The notes under the pieces: generated by a model | What the model saw: only the letters and a program-made list of their open reading frames with translations | Database searches by the model: none | What the model was told of the DNA's origin: nothing | Translations under genes and position numbers: made by a program | Shown here: piece by piece, positions 15,954-23,753 of the stretch | Layout of the letters: each line of letters opens with the position of its first letter | Position numbering within the stretch: the stretch's first letter is position 1 | Source: JACMQX01 sp044225675 | GTDB taxonomy: Bacteria > Pseudomonadota > Gammaproteobacteria > Burkholderiales > Burkholderiaceae_C | NCBI GenBank assembly: GCA_044225675.1 | Contig: JBGAIH010000031.1 | Coordinates: forward strand, 1 to 64,000 | Direction: 5' to 3' | Length of the DNA: 64,000 nt

Positions 15954-17135
15954 ATGCAGCTCGGTGACGCGCGCTCGGGCAAGCTGGCGGACAACATCAC
16001 CGGCTTCGGCCGCGCGCTGCGCCGCGCGGGCGTGCGGCTCGACAGCGCCCGCATTGCGCTGGCGCAGGAGGCTGCGCTGCTGGTGGGCGTGGGCCGCAAG
16101 GACGACATGAGCGCCGCGCTCGAGGCAGTCATGGTCAGCCGCGAACAGGACCGCGGCGTGTTCCGCGAGCTGTTCGACGTGTACTTTCGCGATCCGCAGG
16201 TCGCCAACAAGCTGCTGTCGCAGCTGCTGCCCAGTGCCGAGGGCAAGGCCGAGCCGTCCAGGCGCCGGCCCCGCGTGCGCGAGGCGCTGTCTCCCCAGAA
16301 GGCTTACGGCCAGGACAAGCCGCGTGCGCAGGAGGACAAGGTGGACTTCGATGCCGCCATGACCGCGAGCGACCTGCGCGTGCTCAAGCACGCCGACTTC
16401 AACACGCTCAGCGCCAGCGAGTTCCGCCTCGTGGAGCGGCTGGCCCGGGACATCGCGCTGCCGATGCCGCGCACGGCGTCGCGCCGCACCCGGCCCGGTG
16501 CGCGCGGTGCCCGCATCCACTGGCCTGGCGTGATGCACCGTGCCGCGCAAAGCGGCGGCGAACTGCTGCGGCTGCCGCGCCTGGCGCGGGTGCAGCAGCC
16601 GCTGCCCCTGCTGGTTCTGGTCGACGTGTCGGGCTCGATGGAGCGCTATGCGCGGCTGCTGCTGGCCTTTCTGCATGCGGCCACGCGCGGCCATCCGCGC
16701 CGCGACGTGTTCGCCTTCGGCACGCACCTGACCGACCTGTCGCCAGCGTTCCGCCTGGCCGACACCGACGACATGCTCACGGCAGCCGGCGCGCTGATCG
16801 CCGACTTCGCGGGCGGCACCCGGCTGGGCGAGTCGCTCGCGACGCTGCGGCAGGCCCATGCGCGCCGGCTGGTGGGCCGGCGCACGCTGGTGCTCATGAT
16901 CACCGACGGGCTGGACACTGGCGAGCCGCAGGCGCTCGACGCCGAGCTGGCCTGGCTGCGCCTGCACGCGCGGCGCTTGCTCTGGCTCAACCCGCTGCTG
17001 CGGTTTGACGGCTACAGTCCCATCGCGCGCGGTGCGGCTGTTCTGCACCGCCATGCGCATGGGATGCTGGCCGTGCACAATCTGAGCCGCCTGGAAGATC
17101 TGGCGGCCAGCCTCGCGGCCCTGATGAAACGATAG
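15954..17135 (+). CDS. VWA-domain protein (CoxE-like)
   Basis: A 393-residue partner of the MoxR ATPase in molybdenum hydroxylase maturation. The C-terminal 180 residues hold a von Willebrand A domain with the metal-site motif VDVSGSMERY, a later threonine in GGTRLGES, and an aspartate in ITDGLDTGEP. The N-terminal half is helical and matches the CoxE-like family. It directly follows the ATPase, and the pair is conserved in CO-dehydrogenase-type clusters. No signal peptide, so cytoplasmic. Confidence 0.88.
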   Translation: MQLGDARSGKLADNITGFGRALRRAGVRLDSARIALAQEAALLVGVGRKDDMSAALEAVMVSREQDRGVFRELFDVYFRDPQVANKLLSQLLPSAEGKAEPSRRRPRVREALSPQKAYGQDKPRAQEDKVDFDAAMTASDLRVLKHADFNTLSASEFRLVERLARDIALPMPRTASRRTRPGARGARIHWPGVMHRAAQSGGELLRLPRLARVQQPLPLLVLVDVSGSMERYARLLLAFLHAATRGHPRRDVFAFGTHLTDLSPAFRLADTDDMLTAAGALIADFAGGTRLGESLATLRQAHARRLVGRRTLVLMITDGLDTGEPQALDAELAWLRLHARRLLWLNPLLRFDGYSPIARGAAVLHRHAHGMLAVHNLSRLEDLAASLAALMKR

Positions 17136-17159
17136 ACAGGCATCACAAGGAAATCTCAC

Positions 17160-17768
17160 ATGGACATGCAAGCCAGCCGCCAGCTCGCGGTGACCCAGCA
17201 ACAGGCCTGGGACGCGCTCAACGACCCGGAGGTGCTCAAGCGCTGCATCCCCGGCTGCGACAAGGTCGAGGCCACGGGCGAGAACCAGTACGCCGTGGGC
17301 GTCGCGGTCAAGATCGGCCCGGTCGCGGCCAAGTTCTCCGGCAAGATCACGCTGTCGGACATCGTGGCGCCGCTGAGCTACACCATTGCCTTCGACGGGC
17401 AGGGCGGGGCGGCAGGCTTCGGCAAGGGCAATGCCAAGGTGACGCTCACGCCGAATGGCGGCGGCTGCGAACTCGCCTACGTCGTTCATGCGTCGGTGGG
17501 CGGCAAGGTGGCGCAACTCGGCCAGCGCCTGATCGACGGCGCGGCCAAGTCCATGGCCGAGGACTTTTTCAAGCGCTTCGATGAGGAGATGCAGCGCCAG
17601 CACCCCGAGGCCTATGCGGCCCAGGCGGCGGCCGACACGGGCGCCGGCGGGTCTGCAACGGGCACGTCCGCGCCAGGCACGTCCGCAACTGGGGGGGGCG
17701 TGCCCGTGTGGGCCTGGGCTGCGGGTGCCGCAGTGCTGGCCCTGGCGGCGATCCTCCTTCTTCGCTGA
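17160..17768 (+). CDS. CoxG-like SRPBCC protein with C-terminal membrane anchor
   Basis: A 202-residue protein. Residues 1-145 form the SRPBCC/CoxG fold (DPEVLKRCIPGCDKVEATGE). A low-complexity Ala/Gly/Thr stretch follows, then a single C-terminal hydrophobic segment (VWAWAAGAAVLALAAILLL). CoxG homologues anchor CO dehydrogenase to the membrane or carry quinone, which fits the tail anchor seen here. It lies 24 bp after the VWA gene. Confidence 0.88.
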   Translation: MDMQASRQLAVTQQQAWDALNDPEVLKRCIPGCDKVEATGENQYAVGVAVKIGPVAAKFSGKITLSDIVAPLSYTIAFDGQGGAAGFGKGNAKVTLTPNGGGCELAYVVHASVGGKVAQLGQRLIDGAAKSMAEDFFKRFDEEMQRQHPEAYAAQAAADTGAGGSATGTSAPGTSATGGGVPVWAWAAGAAVLALAAILLLR

Positions 17769-17789
17769 GCGGCAGCCAGGAGGCCCATC

Positions 17790-18851
17790 ATGGAAAACCT
17801 CGACGTCATGGTGCTGCGAACCCTGCGCGACTGGCGGCGTGCGGGCCGGCGTGCGCTGCTGGCCACGGTGGTGCGCACCTGGGGCTCGTCGCCCCGGCCG
17901 ATCGGCTCCATCATGGCGCTGTGCGAGGACGGGGCGGTGGTCGGCTCGGTCTCGGGCGGCTGCATCGAGGACGACCTGATCTACCGCTTTACGCAGGCCT
18001 ATTCGGGCAAGGACGCGCACAACGCCATCCCCTCGGGGCCACCGGGCTTCGTCAAGTACGGCATCACCGCCGACGAGGCGCACCGCTTCGGTCTGCCCTG
18101 CGGCGGCACGCTTGAGCTGCTGCTCGAGTACGACCCGGATGCCGGCCAGCTCGACGCACTCGTGCGCGCGCTCGAGGCTGGCCAGCTCATGCGCCGGCAG
18201 GTGCTGCTGGCGGACGGTGCGGTGACGCTGGCGCCCGCACAGGCGCCCGAAGAGCTGCGCGTGGACGGGCAGATGCTCGTCAACACCTTCGGCCCGGAGT
18301 ACCGGATGCTGCTGATCGGAGCGGGCCAGCTCACCGAGTACCTTGCCACGATGGCGCTGTTCAGCGGCTTCGCGGTGACCGTGTGCGACCCGCGCGAGGA
18401 ATACCGCGGCGCCTGGTCGGTCGCAGGGGCCACGGTGGTGTCCGACATGCCGGACGACGTGGTCACGGCCTTCAGGCCGGACCGGCGTAGCTGCGTGGTG
18501 GCGCTGACCCACGACCCCAAGCTCGACGACCTGGCGCTGCTGGAGGCGCTCAAGACGGACGCGTTCTACGTGGGTGCCATCGGGTCGCGGCGCAACAACG
18601 AGATCCGCCACCGCCGGCTGATCGAGCACTTCGAGCAGACCGAAGAAAGTCTTCAGCGCCTGCGCGGCCCCATCGGCATCTACATCGGCAGCAAGACGCC
18701 GCCGGAGATCGCGGTGAGCGTCATGGCCGAGATCCTTGCGGTGAAGAACGGCGTGACGCTGCCGCGCGACATGGATGTGGCGCAGGCCAAGAACACGCGC
18801 GAGATCGCACACAACGATCCGGGCGTGCTGGTCTGCGCGCCCCGGCGCTGA
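17790..18851 (+). CDS. XdhC/CoxF-family maturation protein
   Basis: A 353-residue protein of the XdhC/CoxI family that binds molybdenum cofactor and delivers it, sulfurated, to the apoenzyme. The N-terminal XdhC/CoxI domain shows WGSSPRPIGSIMAL and VSGGCIEDD, where the Cys is probably the cofactor ligand. The C-terminal Rossmann domain has LLIGAGQLTEYLATMA and VGAIGSRRN. It is the last gene of the hydroxylase cluster; a weak hairpin (GCACGG 18858-18863, CCGTGC 18871-18876) follows in the 29-bp gap to the convergent qorB. Confidence 0.9.
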   Translation: MENLDVMVLRTLRDWRRAGRRALLATVVRTWGSSPRPIGSIMALCEDGAVVGSVSGGCIEDDLIYRFTQAYSGKDAHNAIPSGPPGFVKYGITADEAHRFGLPCGGTLELLLEYDPDAGQLDALVRALEAGQLMRRQVLLADGAVTLAPAQAPEELRVDGQMLVNTFGPEYRMLLIGAGQLTEYLATMALFSGFAVTVCDPREEYRGAWSVAGATVVSDMPDDVVTAFRPDRRSCVVALTHDPKLDDLALLEALKTDAFYVGAIGSRRNNEIRHRRLIEHFEQTEESLQRLRGPIGIYIGSKTPPEIAVSVMAEILAVKNGVTLPRDMDVAQAKNTREIAHNDPGVLVCAPRR

Positions 18852-18880
18852 GCGCCAGCACGGCGCACGCCCGTGCCTGT

Positions 18881-19726
18881 TCAGGCCAGCGCCTGCCGTA
18901 CCGATTCCGAAAGCGGCGTGGTCGGACGGCCGATCAGCGTGGACAGCTCATGCCCCGCATGGAACAGCGCGCCGCGCGACGCGTCCACGTCCCATGCCGC
19001 CAGGGCGTCCGCGAGGCCGGCGGGCAGGCCAAAGCCGGCCAGCGCGGCAGCGTACTCGGCCTGCAGCAGGTTCCTGTAGGGAATGGTCTTGCCGGTCTGC
19101 CGCGAAATCTCGGCGGCGAGGTCGGCAAGCGTCCAGGCAGTGTCGCCCGCGAGTTCGAGGGTCTGGCCTTCATGGCCGGTGCCGGTGAGCGCGGCGACGG
19201 CAGCGGCGGCGTAGTCGGCGCGCGCGGCCGACGCGATCCGGCCGTCGCCCGCGCTGCCGATGACGGCGCCGCCGGCCACGGCAGCGGGGACCGAGCCGGT
19301 GTAGTTCTCTGTGTACCAGCCGTTGCGCAGGATCGTGAAAGCCAGACCCGAGGCCTTGAGCATCGCCTCGGTCTCGCGATGCTCGCCAGCCAGGCTCAGC
19401 GGCGAGGTGTCTGCATGCAGCAGGCTGGTGTAGACGATGCGCCGCACGCCGGCCGCGCGCGCGGCCTCGATGACGTTTCGGTGCTGGCTGGCGCGCTGGC
19501 CGATCTCGCTGGAGGAGATCAGGAGCAACTGGTCCACTCCCTTGAGCGCAGCGGCCAGCTGGGCCGGCTGGGTGTAGTCGGCGGCGCGGGCCGTCACGCC
19601 CAGATCCGACGCCTTGGAAGGCTTGCGCACCAGGCCCACGATGTCGGACGGGGGCACGCGGGCCTGGAGTTGCTGGACGACGAGGCGGCCGAGCTGGCCG
19701 GTGGCGCCGGTGATGGCGAAGGTCAT
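18881..19726 (-). CDS. qorB: NmrA-type SDR, NAD(P)H:quinone oxidoreductase
   Basis: A 281-residue atypical short-chain dehydrogenase closely resembling E. coli QorB/YtfG. The nucleotide-binding start is FAITGATGQLGRLVVQQLQ; other matching stretches are LLLISSSEIGQRASQHRNVI, YTSLLHADTSPLSLAGEH and a LRNGWYTENY motif. It reduces quinones with NADPH, a detoxification role. The ATG at 19726 has a Shine-Dalgarno (GGAGAA). It diverges from an HxlR regulator, as ytfG/ytfH do in E. coli, so quinone or electrophile control is likely. Confidence 0.88.
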   Translation of the reverse strand: MTFAITGATGQLGRLVVQQLQARVPPSDIVGLVRKPSKASDLGVTARAADYTQPAQLAAALKGVDQLLLISSSEIGQRASQHRNVIEAARAAGVRRIVYTSLLHADTSPLSLAGEHRETEAMLKASGLAFTILRNGWYTENYTGSVPAAVAGGAVIGSAGDGRIASAARADYAAAAVAALTGTGHEGQTLELAGDTAWTLADLAAEISRQTGKTIPYRNLLQAEYAAALAGFGLPAGLADALAAWDVDASRGALFHAGHELSTLIGRPTTPLSESVRQALA

Positions 19727-19771
19727 GAAATTCTCCGGTTGTTGGGGTCGGGAAAGCACTGTACGATTGAA

Positions 19772-19807
19772 GCTTACTTTTTATAAGTACGTACACGGAC
19801 GTAAGTA
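19772..19807. promoter_or_regulatory. AT-rich repeat cluster between qorB and hxlR (candidate operator and promoters)
   Basis: Within the 156-bp divergent gap, an AT-rich island contains CTTA-N7-TAAG (19772-19786), the palindrome GTACGTAC (19786-19793) and TAAGTAC twice (19783-19789 and 19801-19807, 18 bp apart). Elsewhere the gap is GC-rich. Such a cluster suits binding of a dimeric HxlR regulator over the two promoters; this is inferred from position. Confidence 0.45.
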
Positions 19808-19882
19808 CCTCGGCACCGGAGTCTGCATCCTTCGTCTGCGGAATGCCCTCGCCTGAAGAACCGAGCCTTGGAGCCTGCACAC

Positions 19883-20473
19883 ATGAAAGTTCCCGTTTCC
19901 CCCTGGTCCTCCATCGACATGCGCATGGATGCGCCACGTCGCAAGCGGTCAGCGCCGGCGGTGCGCCCATCAGGCGGACACGCGGCGGCCGTCGGAGCCG
20001 CGCCTGCGGCACCCCGGCGAGGCGCTTTGCAGGATGCTTCCGGGGCGACGCCTGCCGCAACGGGCGCCTCTGCCTCGCTCGCCGGGGAGCCAGGCGGCGC
20101 GCTGTCCGCCAAGCTGCTTCGTGGCGACCTGCTGGCCGAGGCCTGCCCGTCGCGTGACGTGCTCAAGCACGTCACGAGCCGCTGGGGCGTGCTGGTGCTG
20201 ATGGTGCTGGAGCAGCGGACCCATCGGTTCAGCGAGCTGCGGCGCGCCATTGGTGGCGTGAGCGAGCGCATGCTGGCGCAGACACTGCAATGGCTCGAAG
20301 GCGATGGGCTGGTGGCTCGGCGGGCGCTTGATGTCGTTCCGCCGCACGTGGAGTACAGCCTCACGCCGCTGGGGCGCGAAGCGGCCGGGCAGGTGCGCGG
20401 CCTGGCCGACTGGATCGAGGTCAACCTGCCGCGCGTCCTGGCCGCACAGGCCGTGCAGACCGGGCAGGTGTGA
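19883..20473 (+). CDS. HxlR-family transcriptional regulator (YtfH/QorR-like)
   Basis: A 196-residue protein whose last 110 residues are an HxlR winged helix (CPSRDVLKHVTSRWGVLVLM, SERMLAQTLQWLEGDGLVAR, LTPLGREAA). The Cys before PSRDVL matches the redox-reactive Cys of QorR-type members. About 75 residues of low-complexity Ala/Gly/Pro/Arg precede the domain, which family members normally lack. I chose ATG 19883; even a start close to the domain is possible. It probably represses the divergent qorB until oxidised. Confidence 0.82.
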   Translation: MKVPVSPWSSIDMRMDAPRRKRSAPAVRPSGGHAAAVGAAPAAPRRGALQDASGATPAATGASASLAGEPGGALSAKLLRGDLLAEACPSRDVLKHVTSRWGVLVLMVLEQRTHRFSELRRAIGGVSERMLAQTLQWLEGDGLVARRALDVVPPHVEYSLTPLGREAAGQVRGLADWIEVNLPRVLAAQAVQTGQV

Positions 20474-20529
20474 GGCGCTGCGTCGCCGCTGCCGTTGCGC
20501 AGGGCTGGCCTGCGTTGCCGTCGCCTGCG

Positions 20530-20904
20530 TCAGCGCGTGAGCACCAGCGCCACGGTCTTCATGCCCAGCACGGTGAGCAGCAGCGAACCCGCCAGATGCA
20601 GCACGGCGGTGCCTGCCGCCAGACCATAGCGTTCGGCCTGCAGCATCAGCACGACCTCGGCCGAGAAGCTCGAGAAGGTGGTGAGCGCGCCGAGGAAGCC
20701 GGTGACCAGGGCCAGGCGCCACACGGGGTCGAGTTCGGGCAGGGCCTGGAAGACCGCCACGCAAACCCCGACGAGATAGCCGCCGACGAGGTTTGCCGCC
20801 AGCGTGCCCCAGGGAATCGCGCCGCCCGGGTTGAGCCACAGCGACAGGCCCCACCGGGCCAGCGCGCCGGCGCAGGCGCCGATGCACAGGGCCAGCACGC
20901 CCAT
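20530..20904 (-). CDS. crcB: Fluoride ion channel/exporter CrcB
   Basis: A 124-residue four-helix membrane protein of the Fluc family that exports fluoride as a dual-topology dimer. Motifs are GACAGALARWGLSLWLN, GTLAANLVGGYLVGV (the pore-lining Asn) and TGFLGALTTFSSFSAEVV (the Phe-box and Ser/Thr region). The length is typical. Its ATG overlaps the stop of the preceding TRAP permease gene (TGATG), so it is co-translated with a transporter operon. No fluoride riboswitch was recognised upstream. Confidence 0.93.
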   Translation of the reverse strand: MGVLALCIGACAGALARWGLSLWLNPGGAIPWGTLAANLVGGYLVGVCVAVFQALPELDPVWRLALVTGFLGALTTFSSFSAEVVLMLQAERYGLAAGTAVLHLAGSLLLTVLGMKTVALVLTR

Positions 20905-22199
20905 CACATCTTCCCCGGCAGCCAGGTGGCGATCTGCGGGAAGAACCACAGGAGCAGCACCATCGCGCACATCAGGAAGAAGAAGGGCATGGTCACGCGC
21001 GCGATCCAGGTGATTTCCTTGCCCGTCATGCCTTGCAGCACGAACAGGTTGAAGCCCACCGGCGGTGTGATCTGCGCCATTTCGACCACGATGACGATGA
21101 AGATGCCGAACCACACGAGGTCGATGCCCGCCGCCTGCACCGTCGGCAGGATCACGCCCATGGTCAGAACGACCATCGAGATGCCGTCGAGGAAGCAGCC
21201 GAGGATGATGTAGAACACCGACAGGGCCACGATCAGCATGAAGGGGCTCAGACCCAGCGAGGCGACGAAGGACGCCAGGTGCCGCGGCAGGCCGATGTAA
21301 CCCATGCTCAGCGTGAGGAAGGCCGCCCCGGCGAGGATCAGCGCGATCATGCAGTACAGGCGCGTGGCGCCCAGCAGAGATTCGCGGAAGGTGGCCCAGT
21401 TCATCGAACCTTGCACGGTCGACAGGATGAGCGAGCCGACCACGCCCACGGCCGCCGCTTCCGTGGCGGTGGCGATGCCGCTGTAGATGGAGCCCAGCAC
21501 GCCGGCAATGAGCAACACCACCGGAATCAGGTGACGCGACTCGGCCAGCTTCTGGCTGAAGGTCATCGCGATGTCCGGCGGCGGCACGCGCGATTTGTTG
21601 AGCATCGCCCACACCGCGAGGTAGCCCGAGAACAGGCCGGCCAGCAGAATGCCCGGAAATACCCCGGCGATGAACAGCCGCGAGATCGAGACGTCGGCCG
21701 AGACGCCGTAGACGATCATGATGATCGACGGCGGGATCAGCAGGCCGAGCGTTCCGGCGCCCGCCAGCGAGCCGATCGTGATGTCCTCGGGGTAGCCGCG
21801 GCGCTTGAGTTCGGGCAGCGTCATCTTGCCGATGGTCGCGCAGGTGGCGGCCGAGGAGCCCGAGACGGCCGCGAAGATGGTGCAGCCGATCACGTTGGTG
21901 TGCAGCAGGCTCCCGGGCAGGCGGCTCACCCAGGGCGCGAGGCCCTTGAACATGCTCTCGCTGAGCTTGGTTCTGAACAGGATTTCGCCCATCCAGACGA
22001 ACAGGGGCAGGGCGGTGAGCGTCCAGCTCGACGCGGACCCCCAGACCGTGATGGCCATGGCGTCACCGGCGGGCCGCGACGAGAACAGCTGCATGCCGAC
22101 CCAGGCGACGCCGGCGAGCGTGAGGCCGATCCACACGCTGCTGCCGAGCATGGCGAACAGCACCAGGATGAGCAGGGAGGTGATGGCGACGTCATTCAT
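20904..22199 (-). CDS. dctM: TRAP transporter large permease (DctM), set 1
   Basis: The 431-residue, about 12-helix ion-coupled permease subunit of a TRAP importer. Family motifs are PLFVWMGEILFRTKLSESMF, GCTIFAAVSGSSAATCATIGK, LAGAGTLGLLIPPSIIMIVYG, and a C-terminal EMAQITPPVGFNLFVLQ. It overlaps the small permease gene by 8 bp upstream and crcB by 1 bp downstream. It is strongly similar to the DctM at 28097-29389 along its whole length. Confidence 0.93.
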   Translation of the reverse strand: MNDVAITSLLILVLFAMLGSSVWIGLTLAGVAWVGMQLFSSRPAGDAMAITVWGSASSWTLTALPLFVWMGEILFRTKLSESMFKGLAPWVSRLPGSLLHTNVIGCTIFAAVSGSSAATCATIGKMTLPELKRRGYPEDITIGSLAGAGTLGLLIPPSIIMIVYGVSADVSISRLFIAGVFPGILLAGLFSGYLAVWAMLNKSRVPPPDIAMTFSQKLAESRHLIPVVLLIAGVLGSIYSGIATATEAAAVGVVGSLILSTVQGSMNWATFRESLLGATRLYCMIALILAGAAFLTLSMGYIGLPRHLASFVASLGLSPFMLIVALSVFYIILGCFLDGISMVVLTMGVILPTVQAAGIDLVWFGIFIVIVVEMAQITPPVGFNLFVLQGMTGKEITWIARVTMPFFFLMCAMVLLLWFFPQIATWLPGKM

Positions 22200-22701
22200 T
22201 GTGCAGAGCCTCCGCGCTGTCCGTCGCCACGCGCCGGCCGGTGAACTCCAGCACCCATTCGTCGATGAAGGCGATGAGCAGGACCACCGTGCCCACCGCC
22301 ATCGGGATCTGCGGGATCCACATCGGCGTGGCGTCACTGCCCGTGGAGATGTCGTGCAGCACGTGCGACTGCCAGGCCAGGCGCACGGAGTAGTAGGCGA
22401 ACAGCGCCGCCAGCAGCACGGCCGCCGACAGGGCCCACATCTCCAGCGCGTGGCGGCCCCGGCCCTTGAGCCGACCGAGCAGCAGCGTCACGCGGATGTG
22501 TTCGTTGCGCTTGAGCGTGTGGGCCAGCGCCAGAAAGCCCGATGCCGCCATGGCGTAGCCGGCATAGGCATCGGTGCCCGGAATGTGGAACTGGAACTGC
22601 CGCCCGAGGATGGACAGCAGGACCATGACCAGCGTGCCGATCATGCCGGCGGCTGCCAGCCAGGCCGCGCCGTCATAGAGGAAGTCGAGGAAGCGTCGCA
22701 T
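22192..22701 (-). CDS. dctQ: TRAP transporter small permease (DctQ), set 1
   Basis: The 169-residue four-helix small membrane subunit. The DctQ motif is AYAGYAMAASGFLALAHTLK followed by NEHIRVTLLL. The start at 22701 is supported by the fold and by alignment with the second DctQ. The region just upstream is an intrinsic-terminator-like hairpin whose T-run ends 3 nt before the ATG, leaving only CGGGG in the hairpin arm as possible ribosome-binding sequence. Confidence 0.9.
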   Translation of the reverse strand: MRRFLDFLYDGAAWLAAAGMIGTLVMVLLSILGRQFQFHIPGTDAYAGYAMAASGFLALAHTLKRNEHIRVTLLLGRLKGRGRHALEMWALSAAVLLAALFAYYSVRLAWQSHVLHDISTGSDATPMWIPQIPMAVGTVVLLIAFIDEWVLEFTGRRVATDSAEALHNE

Positions 22702-22704
22702 ATG

Positions 22705-22722
22705 AAAAAACCCCGCTCGGGG
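22705..22722 (-). terminator. Intrinsic terminator/attenuator between dctP and dctQ
   Basis: On the minus strand CCCCG-AG-CGGGG is followed by TTTTTT (22710 down to 22705). It lies 41 bp after the dctP stop and immediately before the dctQ ATG. It probably ends most dctP transcripts so that the binding protein is made in excess over the membrane subunits. Confidence 0.75.
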
Positions 22723-22763
22723 CGCCGGAGGGCCTGGCGGGGTGGTGTGTGGCGTTGACGGGA

Positions 22764-23729
22764 TTACTTCTTGTAGGCGTCCACGAGGGCCTTGCCTTCG
22801 GCGCCCGACTTGTCGAGCCATTCCTTGAGCATCACGTCGCCGACCTTGGCCAGATCGGTCTTGAGCTGGGCCGGCGGGGCGATGATGTTCATGCCGTTTT
22901 TCTTGAGCAGGTCCTGCGTGCGGGTGTTTTCCGCCTTGGACGCGGCCCAGCCGCGCGTTTCGGCGTCGGCGCCGGCCTTGAGCACGGCGGCCTTGGTCGG
23001 CGCGTCCAGCGCGTCGAACGCGGCCTTGTTGACGATGACCGCGTTCTTCGGCAGCCAGGCCTGGGTGTCGTACCAGTTCTTGATGTGCTCGTAGGTCTTG
23101 GTGTCGTAGCCGGTGGAGCCCGACGACATGTAGGAGTCGACCACGCCGGTGGCCATGGCCTGCGACAGTTCGGCTGCCTGCACCGTGACCGGTTGCGCGC
23201 CCACCAGCTCGGCGATGCGGGCGGTGGCGGGACTGTAGGCGCGCCACTTGAGGCCCTTCATGTCGGCGACGGAGTTGAGCGTTTTCTTGGTGTAGATGCC
23301 CTGGGGCGGCCAGGCCACCGCGTACAGCAGCATCATGCCCTGCTCGCCCAGCTTCTTGTCGAGCAGTGGCTTCTGGGCGCGATAGAGCTTCATCGACTCG
23401 TCGTAGCTGTCGGCCAGGAAGGGAAGGCCGTCGGCGCCGAAGATCTGCCACTCGTTCTGGTAGTTCACGAGCAGGATCTCGCCGATCTGGGCCTGGCCCT
23501 GCTGCACCGCGCGCTTGATCTCGGGAGCCTTGTAGAGCGAGGCGTTGGCGTGGACGGTGATCTTGAGCTTGCCGCCCGTGGCCTTGTCCACATCGTCGGC
23601 GAATTTGCTCAGGTTCTCGGTGTGGAAGTTGGAGGCCGGGTAGGCTGCAGGCAGGTCCCATTTGGTCTGGGCCAAGGCGGAGACGCTCAGCGTCAGTGCA
23701 GCGGCCATCCAGCCGAGTTTGAAGTTCAT
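22764..23729 (-). CDS. dctP: TRAP transporter substrate-binding protein (DctP), set 1
   Basis: A 321-residue periplasmic binding protein. The signal peptide ends near SVSALAQ at about residue 21. The family core shows GGKLKITVHANASLYKAPEI, PFLADSYDE, GLKWRAYSPATARIAELVGA with the conserved Arg that ligates a substrate carboxylate, and DSYMSSGSTGYDTKTYEH. The ATG at 23729 has GGAGAG upstream. It is first in the minus-strand operon dctP-dctQ-dctM-crcB and divergent from a racemase-family gene by 24 bp. The substrate is probably a carboxylate such as 5-oxoproline or glutamate, from context. Confidence 0.92.
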   Translation of the reverse strand: MNFKLGWMAAALTLSVSALAQTKWDLPAAYPASNFHTENLSKFADDVDKATGGKLKITVHANASLYKAPEIKRAVQQGQAQIGEILLVNYQNEWQIFGADGLPFLADSYDESMKLYRAQKPLLDKKLGEQGMMLLYAVAWPPQGIYTKKTLNSVADMKGLKWRAYSPATARIAELVGAQPVTVQAAELSQAMATGVVDSYMSSGSTGYDTKTYEHIKNWYDTQAWLPKNAVIVNKAAFDALDAPTKAAVLKAGADAETRGWAASKAENTRTQDLLKKNGMNIIAPPAQLKTDLAKVGDVMLKEWLDKSGAEGKALVDAYKK

Positions 23730-23753
23730 GATCTCTCCAGGACAATGAGGTGG

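Noticed and set aside
15234..18812. A minus-strand open frame of 1192 codons opposite the hydroxylase accessory genes
   Set aside because: It is a GC-rich shadow of real genes with clear domains on the plus strand; its composition (His, Arg, Gln, Val rich) matches no family.
20474..20529. A fluoride riboswitch or terminator next to crcB
   Set aside because: The 56-bp gap lies at the 3' end of crcB, is plain GC-rich sequence, and no riboswitch-like fold was recognised upstream of the operon either.
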